Shown: in pieces, positions 38,941 to 53,800 of the stretch
Layout of the letters: the number at the start of each line of letters is the position of its first letter
How positions within the stretch are numbered: position 1 is the stretch's first letter
From: Siderastrea siderea
Taxonomy: Eukaryota > Cnidaria > Anthozoa > Scleractinia > Rhizangiidae
Length of the DNA stretch: 64,000 nucleotides
Direction of reading: 5' to 3'
Assembly: GCA_964030785.1 (NCBI GenBank)
Contig: OZ034968.1
Span: 56,049,399-56,113,398, forward strand
Translations under genes and position numbers: made by a program
Notes under the pieces: model-generated
The model's input: only the letters and a program-made list of their open reading frames with translations
Told to the model about the DNA's origin: nothing
Databases searched by the model: none

Positions 38941-41900
38941 TTTTCCCGTACATATGCCTATCAATCACGTCGTTAGACAGGCAATATTCTCGTACATCTA
39001 GTCGGCACGCACTACAATCCTATTTGTTTTACTTTTTCCCCGTAGATATGCCTATTAATTACGTGGTTAGACAGGCATTATTCCCGTACTCTAGTCGGCA
39101 CGCACTACAATCCTATTTGTTTTACTTTTTTCCCGTAGATATGCCTATTAATCACGTGGTTAGACAAGCATTATTCTCGTACATCTAGTCGTTTCGCACT
39201 ACAAGCTTATTTGTTTTACTTTTTTCCCGTAGATATGCCTATTAATTACGTGGTTAGACAGGCATTATTTCCGTACTCTATTTGGCACGCACTACAGTCC
39301 TATTTGTTTTACTTTTTTCCCGTAGATATGCCTATTAATCACGTGGTTAGACAAGCATTATTCTCGTACATCTAGTCGGCACGCACTACAATCCTATTTG
39401 TTTTCCTTTTTCAAGTAGATATGGCTATTAATCACGTGGTTAGACAAGCATTATTCTCGTACATCTAGTCGGCACGCACTACAATCTTATTTGTTTTACT
39501 TTTTCCCGTAGATATGCCTATTAATCACGTGGTTAGAGAGGCATTATTCTCGTACATCTAGTCGGCACGCACTACAGTCCTACTTGTTTTACTTTTTTCC
39601 CGTAGATATGCCTATTAATCACGTGGTTAGACAGGCATTATTCCCGTACTCTATTCGGCACGTACTACAATCCTATTTGTTTTACTTTTTTCCCGTAGAT
39701 ATGCCTATTAATCACGTGGTTAGACAGGCATTATTCCCGTACTCTATTCGGCACGCACTACAATCCTATTTGTTTTACTTTTTTCCCGTAGATATGCCTA
39801 TTAATCACGTGGTTAGACAGGCATAATTCTCGTACATCTAGTCGGCACGCACTACAATCCTATTTGTTTTACTTTTTTCCCGTAGATATGCCTATTAATC
39901 ACGTGGTTAGACAGGCATTATTCCCGTACTCTATTCGGCAGGCACTACAATCTTATTTGTTTTACCTTTTTCCCGTAGATATGCTTATTAATCACGTGGT
40001 TAGACAGGCATTATTCTCGTACGTCTAGTCGGCACGCACTACAATCTTATTTGTTTTACTTTTTTCCCATAGATATGCCTATTAATCACGTGGTTAGACA
40101 GGCATTATTCTCGTACATCTAGTCGGCACGCACTACAATCCTATTTGTTTTACTTTTTTCCCGTAGATATGTCTATTAATCACGTGGTTAGACAGGCATT
40201 ATTCTCGTACTCTATTCGGCACGCACTACAATCCTATTTGTTTTACTTTTTTCCCGTAGATATGCCTATTAATCACGTGGTTAGACAGGGATTATTCTCG
40301 TACATCTAGTCGGCACCCACTACAATCCCTATTTGTTTTATTTTTTTCCCGTAGATATGCCTATTAATCACGTGGTTAGACAGGCATTATTCTCGTACGT
40401 CTAGTCGGCACGCACTACAATCTTATTTGTTTTACTTTTTTCCCATAGATATGCCTATTAATCACGTGGTTAGACAGGCATTATTCTCGTACATCTAGTC
40501 GGCACGCACTACAATCCTATTTGTTTTACTTTTTCCCCGTAGATATGCCTATTAATCACGTGGTTAGACAGGCATTATTCCCGTACTCTAGTCGGCACGC
40601 ACTACAATCCTATTTGTTTTACTTTTTTCCCGTAGATATGCCTATTAATCACGTGGTTAGACAAGCATTATTCTCGTACATCTAGTCGTTTCGCACTACA
40701 AGCTTATTTGTTTTACTTTTTTCCCGTAGATATGCCTATTAATTACGTGGTTAGACAGGCATTATTTCCGTACTCTATTTGGCACGCACTACAGTCCTAT
40801 TTGTTTTACTTTTTTCCCGTAGATATGCCTATTAATCACGTGGTTAGACAAGCATTATTCTCGTACATCTAGTCGGCACGCACTACAATCCTATTTGTTT
40901 TCCTTTTTCAAGTAGATATGGCTATTAATCACGTGGTTAGACAAGCATTATTCTCGTACATCTAGTCGGCACGCACTACAATCTTATTTGTTTTACTTTT
41001 TCCCGTAGATATGCCTATTAATCACGTGGTTAGAGAGGCATTATTCTCGTACATCTAGTCGGCACGCACTACAGTCCTACTTGTTTTACTTTTTTCCCGT
41101 AGATATGCCTATTAATCACGTGGTTAGACAGGCATTATTCCCGTACTCTATTCGGCACGTACTACAATCCTATTTGTTTTACTTTTTTCCCGTAGATATG
41201 CCTATTAATCACGTGGTTAGACAGGCATTATTCCCGTACTCTATTCGGCACGCACTACAATCCTATTTGTTTTACTTTTTTCCCGTAGATATGCCTATTA
41301 ATCACGTGGTTAGACAGGCATAATTCTCGTACATCTAGTCGGCACGCACTACAATCCTATTTGTTTTACTTTTTTCCCGTAGATATGCCTATTAATCACG
41401 TGGTTAGACAGGCATTATTCCCGTACTCTATTCGGCAGGCACTACAATCTTATTTGTTTTACCTTTTTCCCGTAGATATGCTTATTAATCACGTGGTTAG
41501 ACAGGCATTATTCTCGTACGTCTAGTCGGCACGCACTACAATCTTATTTGTTTTACTTTTTTCCCATAGATATGCCTATTAATCACGTGGTTAGACAGGC
41601 ATTATTCTCGTACATCTAGTCGGCACGCACTACAATCCTATTTGTTTTACTTTTTTCCCGTAGATATGTCTATTAATCACGTGGTTAGACAGGCATTATT
41701 CTCGTACTCTATTCGGCACGCACTACAATCCTATTTGTTTTACTTTTTTCCCGTAGATATGCCTATTAATCACGTGGTTAGACAGGGATTATTCTCGTAC
41801 ATCTAGTCGGCACCCACTACAATCCCTATTTGTTTTATTTTTTTCCCGTAGATATGCCTATTAATCACGTGGTTAGACAGGCATTATTCTCGTACATCTA

Positions 41901-43300
41901 GTCGGCACGCACTACAATCCTATTTGTTTTACTTTTTTCCCGTAGATATGGCTATCAATCACGTCGTTAGACAGGCAATATTCTCGTACATCTAGTCGGC
42001 ACGCACTACAATCCTATTTGTTTTACTTTTTTACCGTAGATATGCCTATTAATCACGTGGTTAGACAGGCATTATTCCCGTACTCTAGTCGGCACGCACT
42101 ACAATCCTATTTGTTTTACTTTTTTCCCGTAGATATGCCTATTAATCACGTGGTTAGACAAGCATTATTCTCGTACATCTAGTCGGCACGCACTACAAGC
42201 TTATTTGTTTTACTTTTTTCCCGTAGATATGCCTATTAATTACGTGATTAGACAGGCATTATTTCCGTACTCTATTCGGCACGCACTAGAATCCTATTTG
42301 TTTTACTTTTTTCCCGTAGATATGCCTATTAATCACGTGGTTAGACAAGCATTATTCTCGTACATCTAGTCGGCACGCACTACAATCCTATTTGTTTTCC
42401 TTTTTCAAGTAGATATGCCTATTAATTACGTGGTTAGACAGGCATTATTTCCGTACTCTATTCGGCACGCACTACAATCCTATTTGTTTTACTTTTTTCC
42501 CGTAGATATGCCTATTAATCACGTGGTTAGACAAGCATTATTCTCGTACATCTAGTCGGCACGCACTACAATCTTATTTGTTTTACTTTTTGCCGTAGAT
42601 ATGCCTATTAATCGCGTGGTTAGACAGGCATTATTCTCGTACATCTAGTCGGCACGCACTATAATCCTATTTGTTTTCCTTTATCCGGTAGATATGCCTA
42701 TTAATCACGTGGTTAGACAGGCATTATTCCCGTACTCTATTCGGCACGCACTACAATCCTATTTGTTTTACTTTTTTCCCGTAGATATGCCTCTTAATCA
42801 CGTGGTTAGACAGGCATTATTCCCGTACTCTATTCGGCACGCACTACAATCTTATTTGTTTTACTTTTTTCCCGTAGATATGCTTATTAATCACGTGGTT
42901 AGACAGGCATTATTCTCGTACGTCTAGTCGGCACGCACTACAATCTTATTTGTTTTACTTTTTTCCCAAAGATATGCCTATTAATCACGTGGTTAGACAG
43001 GCATTATTCTCGTACATCTAGTCGAAACGCACTACAATCCTATTTGTTTTACTTTCTTCCCGTAGATATGCCTATTGATCACGTGGTTAGACAGTCATTA
43101 TTCTCGTACTCTATTCGGCACGCACTACAATCCTATTTGTTTTACTTTTTTCCCGTACATATGCCTATTAATCACGTGGTTAGACAGGGATTATTCTCGT
43201 ACATCTAGTTGGCACGCACTACAATCTTATTTGTTTTATTTTTTTCCGTAGATATGCCTATCAATCACGTGGTTAGACAGGCATTATTCTCGTACATCTA
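38941..43300 (+). repeat. Zone 7: three copies of a 1497-bp (16-monomer) higher-order repeat
   Basis: Copies begin at about 39041, 40538 and 42035 (the CGTAG following a variant TTTCCCC or TTTACC tract). Shared marks are CGTACTCTAGTCGG, GTCGTTTCGCACTAC (about 39189, 40686), ACAAGCTTATTTG (39203, 40700, 42197), ATTTCCGTACTC, TTTTTCAAGTAG (40909, 42406), CACTACAGTCC, GGCATAATTCTCG (39821, 41318), GATATGCTTATT (39979, 41476, 42878) and CGGCACCCAC. Copies 1 and 2 are almost identical. Copy 3 is shorter (offset falls from 1497 to 1402) and more diverged, for example CCCAAAG for CCCATAG. It fades out near 43.3 kb. Confidence 0.9.
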
Positions 43301-46300
43301 GTCGGCACGCACTACAATCCTATTTGTTTTACTTTTTTCCCGTAGATATGCCTATTAATCACGTGGTTAGTCAGGCATTATTCTCGTACATCTAGTCGGC
43401 ACGCACTACAATCTTATTTGTTTTACTTTTTTCCCGTAGATATGCCTATTAATCACGTGGTTAGACAGGCATTATTCTCGTACATCTGGTCGGCACGCAC
43501 TACAATCTTATTTGTTTTACTTTTTTCCCGTAGATATGCCTATTAATCACGTGATTAGACAGGCATTATTGTCGTACATCTAGTGGTCACGCACTAGAAT
43601 CCTATTTGTTTTACTTTTTTCCCGTAGATATGCCTATTAATCACGTGGTTAGACAAGCATTATTGTCGTACATCTAGTCGGCACGCACTACAATCCTATT
43701 TGTTTTACTTTTTTCCCGTAGATATGCCTATTAATCACGTGGTTAGACAGGCATTATTCCCGTACTCTATTCGGCACGCACTACAATCCTATTTGTTTTA
43801 CTTTTTTCCCGTAGATATGGCTATTAATCACATGGTTAGACAGGCATTATTCTCGTACATATAGTCGGCACGCACTACAATCCTATTTGTTTTACTTTTT
43901 TCCCGTAGATATGCCTATTAATCACGTGGTTAGAAAAGCATTATTCTCGTACATCTAGTCGGCACGCACTACAATCTTATTTGTTTTACTTTTTTCCCGT
44001 AGATATGCCTATTAATCACGTGGTTAGACGGGGATTATTCCCGTACTCTATTCGGCACGCACTACAATCCTATTTGTTTTACTTTTCTCCCATAGATATG
44101 CCTATTAATCACGTGGTTAGACAAGCATTATTCTCGTACATCTAGTCGGCACGCACTACAATCCTATTTGTTTTACTTTTTTCCCGTAGATATGCCTATT
44201 AATCACGTGGTTAGACAAGCATTATTCTCGTATATCTAGTCGGCACGCACTACAATCCTATTTGTTTTACTTTTTTCCCGTAGATATGCCTATTAATCAC
44301 GTGGTTAGACAATCATTATTGTCGTACATCTAGTCGGCACGCTCTAAAATCTTATTTGTTTTACTTTTTGTCGTAGATATGCCTATTAATCACGTGGTTA
44401 GAGAGGCATTATTCTCGTACATCTAGTCGGCACGCACTACAATCCTATTTGTTTTACTTTTTGCCGGTAGATATGCTTATTAATCACGTGGTTAGACAAG
44501 CATTATTCTCGTACATCTAGTCGGCACGCACTGCAATCTTATTTGGTTTACTTTTTTCCCGTAGATATGCCTATTAATCACGTGGTTAGACAAGCATTAT
44601 TCCCGTACTCTATTGGGCACGCCCTAATATCCTATTTGTTTTCCTTTTTCCCGTACATATGCCTATTAATCACGTGGTGAGACAGGCATTATTCTCGTAC
44701 TCTTTTCGGCACGCACTACAATCCTATTTGTTTTACTTTTTTCCCGTAGATATGCCTATTAATCACGTGGTTAGACAAGCATTATTCTCGTACATCTAGT
44801 CGGCACGCACTACAATCCTATTTGTTTTACTTTTTTCCCGTAGATATGCCTATTAATCACGTGGTTAGACAGGCATTATTCCCGTACTCTATTCGGCACG
44901 CACTACAATCCTATTTGTTTTACTTTTTTCCCTTGGATATGCCTATTAATCACGTTGTTAGACAGGCATTATTCCCGTACTCTATTCGGCACGCACTAGA
45001 ATCCTATTTGTTTTACTTTTTTCCCGTAGATATGCCTATTAATCACCTGTTTAGACAGGCATTATTCTCGTACATCTAGTCGGCACGCACTAAAATCCTA
45101 TTTGTTTCACTTTTTTCCCGTAGATATGCCTATTAATCACGTGGTTAGACAAGCATTATTCTCGTACATCTAGTCGGCACGCACTACAATCCTATTTGTT
45201 TTACTTTTTTCCCGTAGATATGCCTTTTAATCACGTGGTTAGACAAGCATTATTCTCGTACATCTAGTCGGCACGCACTACAATCCTATTTGTTTTACTT
45301 TTTTCCCGTAGATATGCCTATTAATCACGTGGTTAGACAAGCATTATTCTCGTACATCTAGTCGGCACGCACTACAATCCTATTTGTTTTCCTTTTTCCC
45401 GTAGATATGCCTATTAATCACGTGGTTAGACAAGCATTATTCCCGTACTCTATTCGGCACGCCCTACAATCCTATTTGTTTTCCTTTTTCCCGTACATAT
45501 GCCTATGAATCACGTGGTTAGACAGGCATTATTCTCGTACTCTATTCGGCACGCACTACAATCCTATTTGTTTTACTTTTTTCCCGTAGATATGCCTATT
45601 AATCACGTGGTTAGACAAGCATTATTCTCGTACATCTAGTCGGCACGCACTACAATCCTATTTGTTTTACTTTTTTCCCGTAGATATGCCTATTAATCAC
45701 GTGGTTAGACAGGCATTATTCCCGTACTCTATTCGGCACGCACTACAATCCTATTTGTTTTACTTTTTTCCCGTAGATATGCCTATTAATCACGTGGTTA
45801 GACAGGCATTATTCCCGTACTCTATTCGGCACGCACTACAATCCTATTTGTTTTACTTTTTTCCCTTGGATATGCCTATTAATCACGTTGTTAGACAGGC
45901 ATTATTCCCGTACTCTATTCGGCACGCACTAGAATCCTATTTTTTTTACTTTTTTCCCGTAGATATGCCTATTAATCACGTGGTTAGACAGGCATTATTC
46001 TCGTACATCTAGTCGGCACGCACTACAATTCTAGTTGTTTCACTTTTTTCCCGTAGATATGCCTATTAATCACGTGGTTAGACAAGCATTATTCTCGTAC
46101 ATCTAGTCGGCACGCACTACAATCCTATTTGTTTTACTTTTTTCCCGTAGATATGCCTTTTAATCACGAGCTTAGACAAGCATTATTCTCGTACATCTAG
46201 TCGGCACGCACTACAATCCTATTTTTTTACCTTTTTCCCGTAGATATGCCTATTAATCACGTGGTTAGACAAGCATTATTCTCGTACATCTAGTCGGCAC

Positions 46301-47800
46301 GCACTACAATCCTATTTGGTTTACTTTTTTCCCGTAGATATGCCTATTAATCACGTTGTTAGACAAGCATTATTCTGGTACATCTAGTCGGCACGCACTA
46401 CAATCCTATTTGTTTTCCTTTTTCCCGTAGATATGCCTATTAATCACGTGGTTAGACAAGCATTATTCTCGTACATCTAGTCGGCACGCACTACAATCCT
46501 ATTTGTTTTACTTTTTTCCCGTAGATATGCCTATTAATCACGTGGTTAGACAGGCATTATTCTCGTACATCTAGTCGGCACGCACTACAATCCTATTTGT
46601 TTTCCTTTTTCCCGTAGATATGCCTATTAATCACGTGGTTAGACAAGCATTATTCCCGTACTCTATTCGGCACGCACTACAATCCTATTTGTTTTACTTT
46701 TTTCCCGTAGATATGCCTATTAATCACGTGGTTAGACAGGCATTATTCCCGTACTCTAGTCGGCACGCACTACAATCCTATTTGTTTTACTTTTTTCCCG
46801 TAGATATGCCTATTAATCACGTGGTTAGACAAGCATTATTCTCGTACATCTAGTCGGCACGCACTAAAATCCTATTTGTTTTACTTTTTTCCCGCAGATA
46901 TGCGTATTAATCACGTGGTTAGACAAGCATTATTCCCGTACTCTATTCGGCACGCACTACAATCCTATTTGTTTTACTTTTTTCCCGTAGATATGCCTAT
47001 TAATCACGTGGTTAGACAGGCATTATTCCCGTACATCTAGTCGGCACGCACTACAATCTTATTTGTTTTACTTTTTTCCCGTAGATATGCCTATTAATCA
47101 CGTGGTTAGACAGGCCTTATTCGCGTACTCTATTCGGCACGCACTAGAGTCTTATTTGTTTTACTTTTTTCCCGTAGATATGCCTATTAATCACGTTGTT
47201 AGACAGGCATTATTCCCGTACTCTATTCGGCACGCACTACAATCTTATTTGTTTTAATTTTTTCCCGTAGATATGCCTATTAATCACGTGGTTAGACAGG
47301 CATTATTCCCGTACTCTATTCGGCACGCACTACAATCTTATTTGTTTGACTTTTATCCCGTAGATATGCCTATTAATCACGTGGTTAGACAAGCATTATT
47401 CTCGTACATCTAGTCGGCACGCACTACAATCCTATTTGTCTGACTTTTTTCCCGTAGATATTCCTATTAATTACGTGGTTAGACAGGCATTATTCCCGTA
47501 CTCTATTCGGCACGCACTACAATCGTATTTGTTTTACTTTTTTCCCGTAGATATTCCTATTAATCACTTGGTTAGACAGGCATTATTCCCGTACATCTAG
47601 TCGGCACGCACTACAATCTTATTTGTTTTACTTTTTTCCCGTAGATATGCCTATTAATCACGTGGTTAGACAGGCATTATTCTGGTACATCTAGTCGGCA
47701 CGCACTACAATCCTATTTGTTTTACTTTTTTCCCGTAGATATGGCTATTAATCACGTGGTTAGACAAGCATTATTCTCGTACATCTAGTCGGCACGCACT
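43301..47800 (+). repeat. Zone 8: 840/933-bp duplication within B-rich array
   Basis: CCCGTACATATGCC is near 44650 and 45490 (offset 840, 9 monomers). CCCTTGGATATGCC with AATCACGTTG is at 44930 and 45863, and GCCTTTTAATCACG at 45222 and 46155 (offset 933, 10 monomers). The right copy has one extra A monomer before CCCTTGG. The CCCTTGG lineage reappears in zone 9. Class C (CGTACTCTAGTCGG) reappears near 46751 after its appearance in zone 7. 43.3-44.3 kb and 46.3-47.8 kb show only ordinary mixed A and B monomers. Confidence 0.75.
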
Positions 47801-50800
47801 ACAATCCTATTTGTTTTACTTTTTTCCCGTAGATATGCCTATTAATCACGTGGTTAGACAAGCATTATTCCGGTACATCTAGTCGGCACGCACTACAATC
47901 TTATTTGTTTTCCTTTTACCCGTAGATATGCCTATTAATCACGTGGTTAGACAGGCATTATTCCCGTACTCTATTCGGCACGCACTACAATCCTATTTGT
48001 TTTACTTTTTTCCCGTAGATATGCCTATTAATCACGTGGTTAGACAGGCATTATTCTCGTACATCTAGTCGGCACGCACTACAATCCTATTTGTTTTGCT
48101 TTTTTCCCGTAGATATGCCTATTAATCACGTGGTTAGACAGGCATTATTCCCGTACTCTAGTCGGCACGCACTACAATCCTATTTGTTTTACTTTTTTCC
48201 CGTAGATATGCCTATTAATCACGTGGTTAGACAGGCATTATTCCCGTACTCTAGTCGGCACCCACTACAATCCTATTTGTTTTACTTTTTTCCCGTAGAT
48301 ATGCCTATTAATCACGTGGTTAGACAGGCATTATTCTCGTACATCTAGTCGGCACGCACTACAATCCTATTTGTTTTACTTTTTTCCCGTAGATATGCCT
48401 ATTAATCACGTGGTTAGACAGGCATTATTCCCGTACTCTAGTCGGCACCCACTACAATCCTATTTGTTTTGCTTTTTTCCCGTAGATATGCCTATTAATC
48501 ACGTGGTTAGACAGGCATTATTCTCGTACATCTAGTCGGCACGCACTACAATCCTATTTGTTTTACTTTTTTCCCGTAGATATGCCTATTAATCACGTGG
48601 TTAGACAAGCATTATTCCCGTACATCTAGTCGGCACGCACTACAATGTTATTTGTTTTCCTTTTTGCCGTAGATATGCCTATTAATCACGTGGTTAGACA
48701 GGCATTATTCTCGTACTCTATTCGGCACGCACTACAATCCTATTTGTTTTACTTTTTTCCCGTAGATATGCCTATTAATCACGTGGTTAGACAAGCATTA
48801 TTCTCGTACATCTAGTCGGCACGCACTACAATCCAATTTGTTTTACTTTTTTCCCGTAGATATGCCTATTAATCACGTGGTTAGACAAGCATTATTCCCG
48901 TACTCTAGTCGGCACGCACTGCAATCCTATTTGTTTTACTTTTTTCCCGTAGATATGCCTATTAATCACGTGGTTAGACAGGCATTATTCTCGTACATCT
49001 AGTCGGCACGCACTACAATCATTTTTGTTTTACTTTTTTCCTGTAGATATGCCTATTAATCACGTGGTAAGTCAGGCATTATTCTCGTACATCTAGTCGG
49101 CACGCACTACAATCCCATTTGTTTTACTTTTTTCCCGTAGATATGCCTATTAATCACGTGGTTAGACAGGCATTATTCTCGTACATCTAGTCGGCACGCC
49201 CTACAATCCTAGTTGTTTTACTTTTTTCCCGTAGATATGCCTATTAATCACGTGGTTAGACAAGCATTATTCCCGTACTCTAGTCGGCACGCACTACAAT
49301 CCTCTTTGTTTTACTATTATCCCATAGCTATGCCTATTAATCACGTGGTTAGACAAGCATTATTCTCGTACATCTAGTCGGCACGCACTACAATCCTATT
49401 TGTTTTACTTTTTGCCGTAGATATGCCTATTAATCACGTGGTTAGACAGGCATTATTCCCGTACTCTATTCGGCACGCACTACAATCTTATTTGTTTTAC
49501 TTTTTTCCCGTAGATATGCCTATTAATCACGTGGTTAGACAAGCATTATTCCCGTACTCTATTCGGCACGCACTACAATCTTATTTGTTTTACTTTTTTC
49601 CCGTAGATATGCCTATTAATCACGTTGTTAGACAGGCATTATTCTCGTACATCTAGTCGGCACGCACTACAATCCTATTTGTTTTACTTTTTTCCCGTAG
49701 ATATGCCTATTAATCACGTGGTTAGACAAGCATTATTCCCGTACTCTAGTCGGTACGCACTACAATCCTATTTGTTTTACTTTTTGCCGTAGATATGCCT
49801 ATTAATGACGTGGTTAGATAGGCATTATTCTCGTACTCTATTCGGCACGCACTACAATCCTATTTGTTTTACTTTTTTCCCGTAGATATGCCTATTAATC
49901 ACGTGGTTAGACAAGCATTATTCTCGTACATCTAGTCGGCACGCACTACAATCCTATTTGTTTTACTTTTTTCCCGTAGATATGCCTATTAATCACGTGG
50001 TTAGACAGGCATTATTCCCGTACTCTATTCGGCACGCACTACAATCCTATTTGTTTTACTTTTTTCCCGTAGATATGCCTATTAATCACGTGGTTAGACA
50101 AGCATTATTCTCGTACATCTAGTCGGCACGCACTACAATCCTATTTGTTTTACTTTTTTGCCGTAGATATGCCTATTAATCACGTGGTTAGACAGGCATT
50201 ATTCTCGTACATCTTGTCGGCACGCACTACAATGTTATTTGTTTTACTTTTTTCCCTTAGATATGCCTATTAATGACGTGGTTAGAGAAGCATTATTCTC
50301 GTACATCTAGTCTGCACGCACTACAATCTTATTTGTTTTACTTTTTTCCCGTAGATATGCCTATTAATCACGTGGTTAGACAAGCATTATTCTCGTACAT
50401 CTAGTCGGCACGCACTACAATCCTTTTTGTTTTACTTTTTTGCCGTAGATATGCCTATTAATCACGTGGTTAGACAGGCATTATTCCCGTACTCTATTCG
50501 GGACGCCCTACAATCCTATTTGTTTTACTTTTTTCCAGTAGATATGCCTATTGATCACGTGGTTAGACAGGCATTATTCTCGTACATCTAGTCGGCACGC
50601 ACTACAATCTTATTTGTTTTACTTTTTCCCGTAGATATGCCTATTAATCACGTGGTTAGACAGGCATTATTCTTGTACATCTAGTCGGCACGCCCTACAA
50701 TCCTATTTGTTTTACTTTTTCCCCTAGATATGCCTATTAATCACGTGGTTAGACAGGCATTATTTTCGTACTCTATTCGGCACGCACTACAATCCTATTT

Positions 50801-53800
50801 GTTTTACTTTTTTCCCGTAGATATGCCTATTAATCACGTGGTTAGAGAAACATTATTCTCGTACATCTAGTCGGCACTCTCTACAATCCTATTTGTTTTA
50901 CTTTTTTCCCGTTGATATGCCTATTAATCACGTGGTTAGACAGGCATTATTCCCGTACATCTAGTCGGCACGCACTACAATCTTATTTGTTTTACTTTTT
51001 GCCGTAGATATTCCTATTAATCACGTGGTTAGACATGCATTATTCTCGTACATCTAGTCGGCAAGCACTACAATCTTATTTGTTTTACTTTTTTCCCATA
51101 GATATGCCTATTAATCACGTGGTTAGACAGGCATTATTCCCGTACTCTATTCGGCACGCACTACAATCCTATTTGTTTTACTTTTTTCCCGTAGATATGC
51201 CTATTAATCACGTGGTTAGACAAGCATTATTCCCGTACTCTATTCGGCACGCACTACAATCCTATTTGTTTTGCTTTTTTCCCTTGGATATGCCTATTAA
51301 TCACGTGGTTAGACAGGCATTATTCCCGTACTCTATTCGGCACGCACTAGAATCCTATTTGTTTTACTTTTTTCCCGTAGATATGCCTATTAATCACGTG
51401 GTTAGACAAGCATTATTCTCGTACATCTATTCGGCACGCACTACAATCCTATTTGTTTTACTTTTTTCCCGTAGATATGCCTATTAATCACGTGGTTAGA
51501 CAAGCATTATTATCGTACATCTAGTCGGCACGCACTACAATCCTATTTGTTTTACTCTTTTCCCGTAGATATGCCTATTAATCACGTGGTTAGACAAGCA
51601 TTATTCTCGTACATCTAGTCGGCACGCACTACAATCCTATTTGTTTTACTTTTTTCCCGTAGATATGCCTATTAATCACGTGGTTAGACAAGCATTATTC
51701 TCGTTCATCTAGTCGGCACGCACTACAATCCTATTTGTTTTACTTTTTTCCCGTAGATATGCCTATTAATGACGTGGTTAGACAAGCATTATTCTCGTAC
51801 ATCTAGTCGGCACGCACTACAATCCTATTTGTTTTACTTTTTTCCCGTAGATATGCCTATTAATCACGTGGTTAGACAAGCATTATTCCGGTACATCTAG
51901 TCGGCACGCACTACAATCTTATTTGTTTTCCTTTTTCCCGTAGATATGCCTATTAATCACGTGGTTAGACAGGCATTATTCCCGTACTCTATTCGGCACG
52001 CACTACAATCCTATTTGTTTTACTTTTTTCCCGTAGATATGCCTATTAATCACGTGGTTAGACAGGCATTATTCTCGTACATCTAGTCGGCACGCACTAC
52101 AATCCTATTTGTTTTACTTTTTTCCCGTAGATATGCCTATTAATCACGTGGTTAGACAGGCATTATTCCCGTACTCTAGTCGGCACGCACTACAATCCTA
52201 TTTGTTTTACTTTTTTCCCGTAGATATGCCTATTAATCACGTGGTTAGACAGGCATTATTCCCGTACTCTAGTCGGCACGCACTACAATCCTATTTGTTT
52301 TACTTTTTTCCCGTAGATATGCCTATTAATCACGTGGTTAGACAGGCATTATTCTCGTACATCTAGTCGGCACGCACTACAATCCTATTTGTTTTACTTT
52401 TTTCCCGTAGATATGCCTATTAATCACGTGGTTAGACAAGCATTATTCCCGTACATCTAGTCGGCACGCACTAAAATCTTATTTGTTTTCCTTTTTGCCG
52501 TAGATATGCCAATTAATCACGTGGTTAGACAGGCATTATTCCCGTACTCTATTCGGCACGCACTACAATCCTATTTGTTTTACTTTTTTCCCGTAGATAT
52601 GCCTATTAATCACGTGGTTACACAGGCATTATTCTCGTACATCTAGTCGGCACGCACTACAATCCTATTTGTTTTACTTTTTTCCCGTAGATATGCCTAT
52701 TAATCACGTCGTTAGACAGGCATTATTCCCGTACTCTAGTCGGCACGCACTACAATCCTATTTGTTTTACTTTTTTCCCGTAGATATGCCTATTAATCAC
52801 GTGGTTAGACAGGCATTATTCCCGTACTCTATTCGGCACGCACTACAATCCTATTTGTTTTACTTTTTTCTCGTAGATATGCCTATTAATCACGTGGTTA
52901 GACAGGCATTATTCTCGTACATCTAGTCGGCACGCACTACAATCCTATTTGTTTTACTTTTTTCCCGTAGATATGCCTATTAATCACGTGGTTAGACAAG
53001 CATTATTCCCGTACATCTAGTCGGCACGCACTACAATCTTATTTGTTTTCCTTTTTGCCGTAGATATGCCTATTAATCACGTGGTTAGACAAGCATTATT
53101 CCCGTACTCTATTCGGCACGCACTACAATCCTATTTGTTTTACTTTTTTCCCTTGGATATGCCTATTAATCACGTGGTTAGACAGGCATTATTCCCGTAC
53201 TCTATTCGGCACGCACTACAATCCTATTTGTTTTACTTTTTTCCCGTAGATATGCCTATTAATCACGTGGTTAGACAGGCATTATTCCCGTACTCTAGTC
53301 GGCACGCACTACAATCCTATTTGTTTTACTTTTTTCCCGTAGATATGCCTATTAATCACGTGGTTAGACAGGCATTATTCCCGTACTCTAGTCGGCACGC
53401 ACTACAATCCTATTTGTTTTACTTTTTTCCCGTAGATATGCCTATTAATCACGTGGTTAGACAGGCATTATTCTCGTACATCTAGTCGGCACGCACTACA
53501 ATCCTATTTGTTTTACTTTTTTCCCGTAGATATGCCTATTAATCACGTGGTTAGACAAGCATTATTCCCGTACATCTAGTCGGCACGCACTAAAATCTTA
53601 TTTGTTTTCCTTTTTGCCGTAGATATGCCTATTAATCACGTGGTTAGACAGGCATTATTCCCGTACTCTATTCGGCACGCACTACAATCCTATTTGTTTT
53701 ACTTTTTTCCCGTAGATATGCCTATTAATCACGTGGTTAGACAGGCATTATTCTCGTACATCTAGTCGGCACGCACTACAATCCTATTTGTTTTACTTTT

